A stretch of 7,344 nucleotides of DNA from DATGCT01 sp964639325 (GTDB lineage Bacteria; Patescibacteriota; Minisyncoccia; UBA6257; GWB1-50-10). The DNA is taken from positions 1 through 7,344 of the forward strand of contig CAZXDO010000037.1 of the NCBI GenBank assembly GCA_964639325.1, in the 5' to 3' direction. How positions within the stretch are numbered: the first letter of the stretch is position 1; each line of letters begins with the position of its first letter. The notes under the pieces were generated by a model that saw only the letters and a list, made by a program, of their open reading frames with translations, ran no database searches and was not told the DNA's origin. A program made the translations under genes and the position numbers. Positions 1 through 5,567 of this stretch are shown in pieces.

Positions 1-22
1 TTATCTTCAATAATTGTAAATT

Positions 23-50
23 TAAAAAAGGAAAGGAGGTTGATATGAAA
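23..50 (+). repeat. 28-bp direct repeat, copy 1 (A-tract, RBS and start codon)
   Basis: The 28 bases here, an A6 tract, GGAAAGGAGG and ATGAAA, are identical to 2564-2591 before the second peptide. The block contains the ribosome binding site and first two codons. Such identity in otherwise diverged genes points to duplication plus selection, or to shared translational control. Confidence 0.9.
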
Positions 51-179
51 GCACAAGTTAAGAACAGAGGAAAGAAACGGCGAATTGGTTTTACCGTAAC
101 CAGAAAGAGCCGAATTGAGGAAAGGTACCACAACAATTTATGTGGTGACAGATGCGGTAATGAAAATTGCGACGGTTAG
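45..179 (+). CDS. Short Cys-containing RiPP precursor peptide (three-Cys core)
   Basis: A 44-residue peptide that I read as the precursor of a ribosomally made, modified peptide. Start ATG is set by an ideal AAAGGAGG site (34-39 core) 5-6 bases upstream. The N-terminal half is very basic: KKRRIGFTVT at residues 10-19, then RKSRIEERY to residue 28. The C-terminal part (about 29-44) holds the only cysteines, C33, C37 and C42, among Gly, Asn and Asp. The leader block closely matches that of the peptide at 2586-2783 (K-x-R-I-[GS]-F-T-V-T, then R-[IF]-E and R-Y), while the cores differ. A modification enzyme follows at 322. Inferred role: leader bound by the enzyme's N-terminal domain, Cys (no Ser or Thr in the core) cyclised to thiazoline/thiazole. 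The cleavage site is unknown. It could instead be a decayed paralogue of the Cys-rich peptide. Real gene: fairly sure; product class: likely. Confidence 0.75.
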   Translation: MKAQVKNRGKKRRIGFTVTRKSRIEERYHNNLCGDRCGNENCDG

Positions 180-205
180 TCGCAGCAGTATTAAAATTAA
201 GTTAT

Positions 206-240
206 AAGGCAACTTTTAAAATTAAGAGTTGCCTTTTTTT
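206..240 (+). terminator. Intrinsic terminator after first precursor peptide
   Basis: Inverted repeat AAGGCAACTTTT / AAGAGTTGCCTT (206-217 with 224-235, one G-T wobble) with a six-base loop, ending in a run of seven T. It lies 26 bases after the stop codon and would separate the peptide transcript from the enzyme gene, allowing for read-through. Confidence 0.85.
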
Positions 241-255
241 ATTCTTCTTATATCG

Positions 256-284
256 TTGACAAATAAACCACAAATTATTATTAT
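256..284 (+). promoter_or_regulatory. Sigma70-type promoter of the SagB-YcaO gene
   Basis: Perfect -35 TTGACA (256-261), 17-base spacer, -10 TATTAT (279-284). Expected transcription start is near 291, about 30 bases before the ATG. Position just after a terminator and before the gene supports it. Confidence 0.7.
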
Positions 285-310
285 AAAACCAGTAATTTAA
301 AAATAAAAAA

Positions 311-316
311 GGAGGT
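311..316 (+). promoter_or_regulatory. Strong ribosome binding site of the SagB-YcaO gene
   Basis: GGAGGT five bases before ATG 322, preceded by an A-rich tract. It fixes the start codon and contrasts with the housekeeping genes in the window, which lack such sites. Confidence 0.85.
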
Positions 317-321
317 TAGTT

Positions 322-2475
322 ATGAAAAACTTAAATTTATTACTGGTTTCTCCGTGGTCCTACACGAAAGAATCAGTCAAGTTCTACTTAGCCGGAGAAG
401 TTGTTGAATATAACGGCTTAGCTAACGAACTGGTAAATGCTATCGCAGAAATCTGTAATGGCGAAAAAAACTTTAATGAGGTGTTGGAAGGGTTAAGTAA
501 ACTGGATTGGGAACGTTCTGATCTGGAACGGCTTTTAAAAAGCTTTATTGAACAAGGGATTTTAGTAAATGCCGCTTATGTTCATTCTTATTTCCGTAAA
601 TTTACGGATAACCCAACTCCTTTTAGGTCAATAATTTCCGAGGAAGAAATTAAAAAACTAATGCTTGAGGGAGAAAAATCCGGTATTGGCTATGAAAAAC
701 ATCCAATGAGAAACAGTTTTGTAAAGAAATTGGCCGGTCAACGTATATCAACAAGAGAATTTGGAAAAAAAGTTATTTCTAAGAAAAACTTAATGAAGAT
801 TCTCTGGTCGCTATACGGAAGGTACAAGGTTAAAGAAGGCAGCAAAGTTTTGCCTTTTAATCGCACTGTTCCTTCGGGAGGTGCTCTTTATCCTTTAAAC
901 TTTAGCCTTATTCTTCTCCGTAGGTGCGGAGATGTAAAGAAAGGAATTTATGATGTAAGGATTGAAGAAAACAGCGTGGGCTTGAAACTGAAAAAAACTA
1001 ATTTGAAAGAAGTTCCAAAAAGTTTTATTGACCCTTACATGTTGAATAACGCCCAAGGCGTTGTAGTTATATCTGCTGATTTGGAGAGAGTATCTCGAAA
1101 ATATGGCAATAGAACAACAAAGTATTGTTATCTTGAGGCAGGACACTCGGCCCAGAATATGTTTTTGGAAAGCTCCTTAAATGGAGTAGCAACTTGCGAA
1201 TTAGGAGGTTTTCGGGAAAAGAATATTGAGAAACTTCTTGATATTAAAAATCAAGAAGCGGTAACAGCAATTATATTCGGTTCGTTTCCTAAAGACCAAG
1301 ATAGCCATAAAAAGGATTCTATAGAAGTAAGCTGGAAAGACGGTTCTCAATACGGCATTTCAACTGAAATTGCTGCCGGGATACTTTCCACAAAGAAAAA
1401 TACAAGAAATTCTTCTTCCGGTAAGGATAAAGAAATATCTGTAGCTTTGAAAAAGCTGGCTTCTGAAGTTATTGAATGGAATTCATGGGGTTTTTTGCCG
1501 GTTACAAAGGCAAAAATGAAAGATTTAAATAACGCTATCCACCCCTTAAAAATCCTAGACTACGGAAGCAGGGATTTAAGTAAAAGAGGTGTTTCCCCTT
1601 TCAAAAAAGATGTCCTTTATGAATGGGTAAAAGGCCACTCTCTGGAAACCGGTAAAGAGTTTTTTGTTTTAGCCGATCTTGTACTGTATCCGTACAGATC
1701 AAAGCATCGTTATGCTTCTGCTAACTCTTCGGGTTGCGCCGCTTATTTTGATAAAGAAACGGCGATAAAACATGCTCTTTTGGAATTAGTAGAAAGAGAT
1801 GCTTTTATGATTTGGTGGCTTAACAGGCTTGATATGCCTACGATAACTAAAGATAGTCTTCCTGAAGAATACAGGAGAAGGATAAAGGTTATCGAAAAAT
1901 TAGGTTATGAAATAGTGGTCAAAGATATAACCTTGGATCTTACTCCGGTTATATTCATAGCTGCTAGAAAAGGAGACGAGATATTTACCTGTTCCCAATC
2001 TTCCGGGGAAAGTTTTGAAGAAAGCTTAAATAAAGCCTTGGGTGAAATGGAAACCACTGTTGTTTTCTACGAAAATTATCACAAAAGCAAAAAAATTAAG
2101 CTTGAAGATGTAAAAGGCCCAAGGGATCATGGTAATCTCTACCGTATGCCGGAATTTATTAAAGAAACTTCATTTGTTTTTGAAACAAATAATGAAGTTA
2201 CGTTTAATAACACTTCAAAACATTTTGATGTAAGGCAGATTTTAAAAGAAAAAGGATTTGATATTATTGTCATTGACGCAACCGATTATCAGCCTCTTAT
2301 CAAAAATGTAGAGAAGAGATACGTGGTAAAAACGATAGTACCGGGATTAGTTCCTATTACCTTTGGTTATAAAATGGAACCTCTTGGTATGAAGCGTATT
2401 AATGAAATTTCAAAAATTTTAAATTTGAAAAAAACAAAAGAGGTAAAAGAATTAATTCCTCATCCGTTAGATTAA
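322..2475 (+). CDS. Fusion RiPP-modifying enzyme: PqqD-like RRE, SagB-type dehydrogenase and YcaO cyclodehydratase
   Basis: A 717-residue three-part protein. Residues ~1-90 resemble a winged-helix PqqD-like peptide recognition element (short strands, then helices with NGLANELVNAI and LLKSFIEQGILVN). Residues ~125-325 are a SagB/McbC-type nitroreductase: QRISTREF (140-147), PSGGALYPLNF (184-194), a KYGNR segment (260-264) that may hold the family's Lys-Tyr pair, YLEAGHSAQNM (270-280) and IIFGSFP. A Lys/Ser-rich linker (~355-372) leads to a YcaO domain (~375-717) with SSGCAAYF (469-476), ELVERDAF (488-495), EESLNKALGEME (566-577; E575 probable Mg-ATP ligand) and TIVPGLVPITFG (671-682). Family knowledge: YcaO uses ATP to cyclise Cys/Ser/Thr to azolines; SagB oxidises them to azoles with FMN. 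Both steps would sit in one chain. No E1-like/SagC domain is seen. The C-terminus is PHPLD, a shortened form of the proline-rich TOMM tail. Flanking Cys peptides are the likely substrates. Domain calls are strong; the N-terminal call is moderate. Confidence 0.93.
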   Translation: MKNLNLLLVSPWSYTKESVKFYLAGEVVEYNGLANELVNAIAEICNGEKNFNEVLEGLSKLDWERSDLERLLKSFIEQGILVNAAYVHSYFRKFTDNPTPFRSIISEEEIKKLMLEGEKSGIGYEKHPMRNSFVKKLAGQRISTREFGKKVISKKNLMKILWSLYGRYKVKEGSKVLPFNRTVPSGGALYPLNFSLILLRRCGDVKKGIYDVRIEENSVGLKLKKTNLKEVPKSFIDPYMLNNAQGVVVISADLERVSRKYGNRTTKYCYLEAGHSAQNMFLESSLNGVATCELGGFREKNIEKLLDIKNQEAVTAIIFGSFPKDQDSHKKDSIEVSWKDGSQYGISTEIAAGILSTKKNTRNSSSGKDKEISVALKKLASEVIEWNSWGFLPVTKAKMKDLNNAIHPLKILDYGSRDLSKRGVSPFKKDVLYEWVKGHSLETGKEFFVLADLVLYPYRSKHRYASANSSGCAAYFDKETAIKHALLELVERDAFMIWWLNRLDMPTITKDSLPEEYRRRIKVIEKLGYEIVVKDITLDLTPVIFIAARKGDEIFTCSQSSGESFEESLNKALGEMETTVVFYENYHKSKKIKLEDVKGPRDHGNLYRMPEFIKETSFVFETNNEVTFNNTSKHFDVRQILKEKGFDIIVIDATDYQPLIKNVEKRYVVKTIVPGLVPITFGYKMEPLGMKRINEISKILNLKKTKEVKELIPHPLD

Positions 2476-2481
2476 AAAAAT

Positions 2482-2507
2482 GCCCTGCTTTTATAAGCAG
2501 GGCTTTT
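2482..2507 (+). terminator. Intrinsic terminator after the SagB-YcaO gene
   Basis: Perfect 9-bp stem GCCCTGCTT / AAGCAGGGC with loop TTAT, followed by TTTT. It starts seven bases after the stop codon. Confidence 0.9.
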
Positions 2508-2510
2508 AAT

Positions 2511-2540
2511 TTGACACATTACTAATAAATATGAGATTAT
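2511..2540 (+). promoter_or_regulatory. Promoter of the Cys-rich precursor peptide
   Basis: Perfect -35 TTGACA (2511-2516), 18-base spacer, and an extended -10 TGA-GATTAT (2532-2540). It lies directly after the preceding terminator and gives a leader of about 40 bases, so the substrate can be expressed apart from the enzyme. Confidence 0.65.
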
Positions 2541-2563
2541 TAATTCAGTATTTTGCTAAAAAT

Positions 2564-2591
2564 TAAAAAAGGAAAGGAGGTTGATATGAAA
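2564..2591 (+). repeat. 28-bp direct repeat, copy 2 (A-tract, RBS and start codon)
   Basis: Second copy of the block at 23-50, without a mismatch. It sets the start of the Cys-rich peptide at ATG 2586 rather than at an upstream in-frame codon, because that earlier reading would run through the ribosome binding site itself. Confidence 0.9.
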
Positions 2592-2783
2592 ACTTCAGAA
2601 AAGAAGAAACGGATTTCTTTTACCGTAACTGAGAGAGGCCGGTTTGAAGGAGGTCGTTATACAATGGGAGTCGGTTTTGATTCTGATAATTGCGGTTGTG
2701 ACTGTGAATGCGATTCCGATTGTCAATGTGACTGCGGATGCGGTTGTAACTGTGATTGTGCCGGTGATTGCGGCCAGGATTAA
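2586..2783 (+). CDS. Cys-rich RiPP precursor peptide with CxC-repeat core (twelve Cys)
   Basis: A 65-residue peptide, the most likely main substrate of the SagB-YcaO enzyme. Leader (1 to ~31): KKKRISFTVT at residues 6-15, then RF-E and RY (residue 25), aligning with the 44-residue peptide at 45-179 with one inserted residue. Core (~32-65): Cys at 36, 38, 40, 42, 46, 48, 50, 52, 54, 56, 58 and 62, mostly alternating with Asp, Gly, Asn, Glu or Gln, plus S44; no Lys or Arg. So a basic leader is joined to an acidic, low-complexity core, as seen in heterocycle-forming precursors such as the Cys-rich heterocycloanthracin type. If fully processed it would carry up to twelve thiazoles. The start follows GGAGG with correct spacing. 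An unmodified metallothionein-like metal binder is the main alternative, but the leader shared with the other peptide and the enzyme next door favour a RiPP. Export and cleavage functions are not in view. Confidence 0.88.
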   Translation: MKTSEKKKRISFTVTERGRFEGGRYTMGVGFDSDNCGCDCECDSDCQCDCGCGCNCDCAGDCGQD

Positions 2784-2813
2784 GCAAATTTTTTTTGAGT
2801 AAATTGGGTTAAC

Positions 2814-2843
2814 AAAGCCCCGACTAGAGTCGGGGCTTTTTTT
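2814..2843 (+). terminator. Intrinsic terminator after Cys-rich precursor, possibly bidirectional
   Basis: Stem AAAGCCCCGAC / GTCGGGGCTTT with loop TAGA, then T run to 2843. It lies in the convergent gap between the peptide and rplI. On the minus strand the stem is followed by only three T, so it may also end the ctpA-rplI transcript, less efficiently. Confidence 0.9.
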
Positions 2844-2868
2844 AACATCAAAGAATATGTCAAGATCC

Positions 2869-3321
2869 TTATTCTTCTTTTTCTAAAATAACTTTAATTG
2901 AGGCGGTAACTTCATCGCCGAAATCTACAACAACGTCGTGTTCTCCAAGTTCTTTTAGAGAATGGTGTAAGTTTACAGAAATATCTTTATGTCCTTCCTC
3001 GGCTAATTTTTCAACAACATCTTCTTTGTTAATAGAGCCGTACACTTGGTTCTTTTCTCCAACCTTAACAGAAAAAACAAATTTTTGGTTTTCTAATTTT
3101 TCGGCTTTCTTTTTGTTTTCGGTAACCCTCGCTTCTTTTTCTTTTTCAGCCTTTTCTATTTCTTTTTCTAAACGAGTAAGAGCTTTGTCGGTAGCCAACT
3201 CAGCCAAGTTATTAGGAAAAAGATAGTTGCGGAAATAGCCCGGAGCCACTTCAGCTATTTCAAACTTTTTTCCGACTTCGGGAACTTCCTTAAGAAAGAT
3301 TATTTTTATTTTTTTAGCCAT
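2869..3321 (-). CDS. rplI: 50S ribosomal protein bL9
   Basis: A 150-residue protein of the family's usual length. The N-terminal rRNA-binding domain shows KIKIIFLKEVPEVGKK and the signature VAPGYFRNYLFP (25-36). A long Lys/Glu-rich connecting helix (~45-80) follows, and then the C-terminal domain with NQVYGSINKEDVVEKL (91-106) and LKELGEHDVVV (122-132). It bridges the L1-stalk side of the large subunit and affects frame maintenance. ATG lies only four bases after the ctpA stop with no Shine-Dalgarno site, so it is probably co-transcribed and translationally coupled. bL9 has been reported absent from some CPR lineages, so its presence narrows the host if it is CPR. Confidence 0.96.
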   Translation of the reverse strand: MAKKIKIIFLKEVPEVGKKFEIAEVAPGYFRNYLFPNNLAELATDKALTRLEKEIEKAEKEKEARVTENKKKAEKLENQKFVFSVKVGEKNQVYGSINKEDVVEKLAEEGHKDISVNLHHSLKELGEHDVVVDFGDEVTASIKVILEKEE

Positions 3322-3325
3322 ATGT

Positions 3326-4567
3326 TTAAAAAATTATTGTTGGAATTGATTTAATGTTTTTTGATTTTTCTCTAATTACTTCCAAAGCTTTTTCAAGTTG
3401 GGAATCCCTTTCTTTTTCTATATCTTCTTCAGTTATTTTAACCTCTATATCAGGTTTGATTCCGTTTTTGTTTATAGATTCTCCGGAAGGTGTAAGCCAT
3501 TCAGCTACTGAAATTTTAACTTCAGAGCCATCGCTTAAAGTTTCAATTTCTTGAACCGTTCCTTTACCAAAAGTTGTTTCTCCAATCACGGTAATGTCCG
3601 GGTGGTGGTGCCTAACGGCGCCAACTAAAATTTCTGAAGCGCTGGCTGATCCCCCATTTGCCAGAATAACTACCGGTATATTACCCCAGGCAGAATTACC
3701 ATTGGCGGTAAATTTTCTACTTTCTCCTGAATGGAACTTTTCTTCGGTAATAAGATCACCTCTTTCAAGGAACCATCCGGTAATATTATTTGCCACTTCA
3801 AGATATCCGCCGGAATTATTACGAAGGTCTAGTATTAAACCTTTGGGAGCTTTGATAAGAGTATTAAAAGAAGCTTTGTAAAATTCGGGAACAGCATTGC
3901 CATTAAAACTGTAAAAGCGGATATAAGCGATTTTACCCTCTTTCATTTCATAGTCAATAGTAGGCACCTTAATAAGGTCTCTGGTTATAGTAAATTCCCG
4001 GGCTTCTTCCCAACCTTCTCTCATTATTAAAAGAGTAACCTCCGTTCCTTTTTCTCCGCGGATAACTTTTACTGCTTCATCAACAGTCATTTTATTAGTA
4101 AATTCATCGTCAACTTTTAATATTTTATCACCTGCTTTAAGACCCATTTTTTCAGCCGGGTTGCCTTCTAAAGGAGCCATTACTACAAGCTGGTCATCTC
4201 TTATGCCAATTTCAGCCCCGATGCCGCCAAAGTTACCTTTAACATCTTCCTCAAATTTTTGAGCATCAGCCGGTTTAAAAAAAGTAGAATAAGGATCATC
4301 AAGAGAATTTATGGCTCCCTGAATGGCGCCGTAAAGAATTTCTTCGTCTTTTATGTCTTCAGGCTGATAATACTTATCTTTAATGATGCGAATAGAATCC
4401 CAAAAAATAGAAAAATCTGTCTTAACTAATTCACTGGTGCCATCCTCAGGAATAACCAATTCATCGGTTGGTTTATCAATTTCCACTCCATATAAATAAC
4501 CGCCGTAAAAAACAGCAGCGATGGCAATTATTATTCCTAAAGTTTTGATGGATTTGTTTGATTCCAT
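3326..4567 (-). CDS. ctpA: S41 family C-terminal processing peptidase with PDZ domain
   Basis: A membrane-anchored serine protease of the CtpA/CtpB/Prc family, 413 residues from ATG 4567. An N-terminal hydrophobic anchor (residues ~8-28, after MESNKSIK) puts the enzyme outside the membrane. An N-terminal cap (~50-105, DDPYSTFFKP at 90-99) is followed by a PDZ domain (~112-190: GGIGAEIGI, then GLKAGDKILKVD) that binds substrate C-termini. The protease core has LILDLRNNSGG (244-254), NGGSASASEI (304-313; catalytic Ser probably S309) and TTFGKGTVQ (331-339; general base K335). The Ser-Lys distance is one residue longer than in typical members, through a loop HHHPDIT. A TTG at 4651 would add 28 residues but encodes half of a perfect hairpin, so ATG 4567 is preferred. 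First gene of an operon with rplI. Confidence 0.94.
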   Translation of the reverse strand: MESNKSIKTLGIIIAIAAVFYGGYLYGVEIDKPTDELVIPEDGTSELVKTDFSIFWDSIRIIKDKYYQPEDIKDEEILYGAIQGAINSLDDPYSTFFKPADAQKFEEDVKGNFGGIGAEIGIRDDQLVVMAPLEGNPAEKMGLKAGDKILKVDDEFTNKMTVDEAVKVIRGEKGTEVTLLIMREGWEEAREFTITRDLIKVPTIDYEMKEGKIAYIRFYSFNGNAVPEFYKASFNTLIKAPKGLILDLRNNSGGYLEVANNITGWFLERGDLITEEKFHSGESRKFTANGNSAWGNIPVVILANGGSASASEILVGAVRHHHPDITVIGETTFGKGTVQEIETLSDGSEVKISVAEWLTPSGESINKNGIKPDIEVKITEEDIEKERDSQLEKALEVIREKSKNIKSIPTIIF

Positions 4568-4577
4568 GCTAATAAAG

Positions 4578-4605
4578 TTTATCACAAGGAAGGTGAGAAA
4601 AACAA
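4578..4605 (-). promoter_or_regulatory. Possible ctpA promoter, nearly leaderless
   Basis: On the minus strand TTGTTT (4605-4600), 16-base spacer, GATAAA (4583-4578). Transcription would begin close to 4571, only a few bases before ATG 4567. There is no Shine-Dalgarno site. The -35 lies inside the 17-bp hairpin. The match is weak. Confidence 0.3.
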
Positions 4606-4633
4606 ATAAATACTCCGTATTTATTTGTTTTTC
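4597..4633. repeat. Perfect 17-bp inverted repeat (hairpin) in the ctpA/hypothetical divergent gap
   Basis: Arms 4597-4613 (GAAAAACAAATAAATAC) and 4617-4633 pair without mismatch around a three-base loop TCC. The gap lies between divergent genes, where neither transcript needs a terminator, so an operator, a remnant element or a DNA structure are possible. The element overlaps the tentative ctpA -35. Confidence 0.9.
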
Positions 4634-4690
4634 GAGTCGACGCAGGGACAAGCTGTGCTTTTAATATTGAGATTTAATAATCAAGAAAAG

Positions 4691-4719
4691 TTGCTTCATT
4701 CCTCTTACAAGGATATGAT
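4691..4719 (+). promoter_or_regulatory. Promoter of the 94-residue hypothetical, predicting a leaderless mRNA
   Basis: TTGCTT (4691-4696), 17-base spacer, TATGAT (4714-4719). The expected start of transcription, about seven bases after the -10, falls on the GTG start codon at 4726. Confidence 0.6.
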
Positions 4720-4725
4720 AAAAAT

Positions 4726-5010
4726 GTGAATAAGGAAATAAAAAAAGAAGATATTAATGAATATATTGAAGCTCTAAAAGAAAGAGGAAAGGAAAAAAGA
4801 GTTACTAAACCATACCAAGCAGCCGGCCTTTATATAGCTGAAATTTTAGAAGATAAGGATCATAAATCGCTTTATATAAAAATGGCTAAAGAACATAATT
4901 ATGATTACTTAATTGGTTTAGCAAAAGATGTGGCCGAGAGAAAAAACATAGAAAATAAAGGAGCATATTTTATGACTATGCTTGAAAAACATAAAAACGA
5001 ATTAAAATAA
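4726..5010 (+). CDS. Small helical conserved-type hypothetical protein
   Basis: A 94-residue, Lys/Glu-rich protein with no signal peptide or membrane segment, predicted to be mostly helical. Notable stretches are KPYQAAGLYIAEILEDKDHKSL (begins at residue 28), YDYLIGLAKDVAERKNI (60-76) and KGAYFMTML (78-86). I have an impression of similar small proteins in CPR genomes but know no function. Start is GTG; the preceding promoter places transcription initiation at about that codon, and no Shine-Dalgarno site is seen. A four-codon ATG reading frame ends in TGA overlapping the GTG and is probably chance. The gene leads a same-strand run with def and thpR, separated from def only by a palindromic repeat. 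Confidence 0.78.
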   Translation: MNKEIKKEDINEYIEALKERGKEKRVTKPYQAAGLYIAEILEDKDHKSLYIKMAKEHNYDYLIGLAKDVAERKNIENKGAYFMTMLEKHKNELK

Positions 5011-5043
5011 TTAACTTGGGGGTTCCCGACACCCCCAAGTTAA
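5011..5043. repeat. Palindromic repeat, copy A
   Basis: Perfect 13-bp stem TTAACTTGGGGGT / ACCCCCAAGTTAA around loop TCCCGAC. It begins directly after a stop codon and ends five bases before the def ATG, filling the intercistronic gap. There is no T-run, so it is not a standard terminator. Related copies lie at 6138-6163 and 6181-6211, in inverse orientation. Confidence 0.9.
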
Positions 5044-5048
5044 AAATT

Positions 5049-5567
5049 ATGGAACTAAAGTTAACAACAATAGAAAATAAGAAGGATGAGAAGTTTTTAA
5101 GAACACCAACTAAAGAAGTTGATTTAGAGAAAGAAAACAAGAAAGAATTAAGAGAACTCATTAAAAAGATGAGAAGAAAAATGGTGGAATGGGACGGGGT
5201 AGGCTTATCAGCTAATCAAGCAGGAATAAATAAAAAAATATTTGTAGCCCAAATACCGGCTGATTATGGAGAACCTAAATTTTATGCCGTAATAAATCCG
5301 GAAATAACTAAAAAATCAAAAGAAACTGAAGAAATGAACGAAGGCTGTCTTTCTGTGCCGGGAGTTTTTGGGCCGGTAGAACGTTCCTTAAAGGTAACTC
5401 TGGAAGGTAAAAACATAGAAGGAAAAAAAATAAAGATAAAAGCTAACGGATTTTTAGCGAGAGTTTTTCAGCATGAAACAGATCACTTAAACGGCAAGCT
5501 TTTTATAGATAGAGCTAAAAAAACTTTTAGAGTTGATGACAATGCAGAAAATTTTGAAGAATTATGA
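5049..5567 (+). CDS. def: Peptide deformylase
   Basis: A 172-residue metalloenzyme that removes the formyl group from N-terminal formylmethionine of new proteins. All three family motifs are present: GVGLSANQ (50-57, Ser for the usual Ala), EGCLS (98-102, metal ligand C100) and QHETDH (141-146, ligands H142 and H146, catalytic E143). Length is typical. ATG 5049 is chosen because an upstream TTG frame start would read through the palindromic repeat. No Shine-Dalgarno site is seen; five bases separate the repeat from the ATG. The stop overlaps the thpR start by four bases (ATGA), indicating coupling. fmt, the enzyme adding the formyl group, lies nearby on the other strand instead of in the common def-fmt operon order. 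Confidence 0.96.
   Translation: MELKLTTIENKKDEKFLRTPTKEVDLEKENKKELRELIKKMRRKMVEWDGVGLSANQAGINKKIFVAQIPADYGEPKFYAVINPEITKKSKETEEMNEGCLSVPGVFGPVERSLKVTLEGKNIEGKKIKIKANGFLARVFQHETDHLNGKLFIDRAKKTFRVDDNAENFEEL

Noticed and set aside
2553..2585. Upstream in-frame start for the Cys-rich peptide
   Set aside because: The extension is the translation of the A-tract and ribosome binding site, which is shared with the first peptide, whose start is the matching ATG.
2586..2783. Metallothionein-like protein
   Set aside because: The CxC pattern would fit metal binding, but the shared basic leader and adjacent SagB-YcaO enzyme explain the gene better. Kept only as an alternative.
4568..4651. TTG-initiated N-terminal extension of ctpA by 28 residues
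   Set aside because: It would translate half of the perfect hairpin and add a second hydrophobic stretch before the anchor. ATG 4567 gives a normal signal-anchor start.
5016..5048. TTG start for def upstream of ATG 5049
   Set aside because: The extra residues are encoded by palindromic repeat A and have no counterpart in deformylases.
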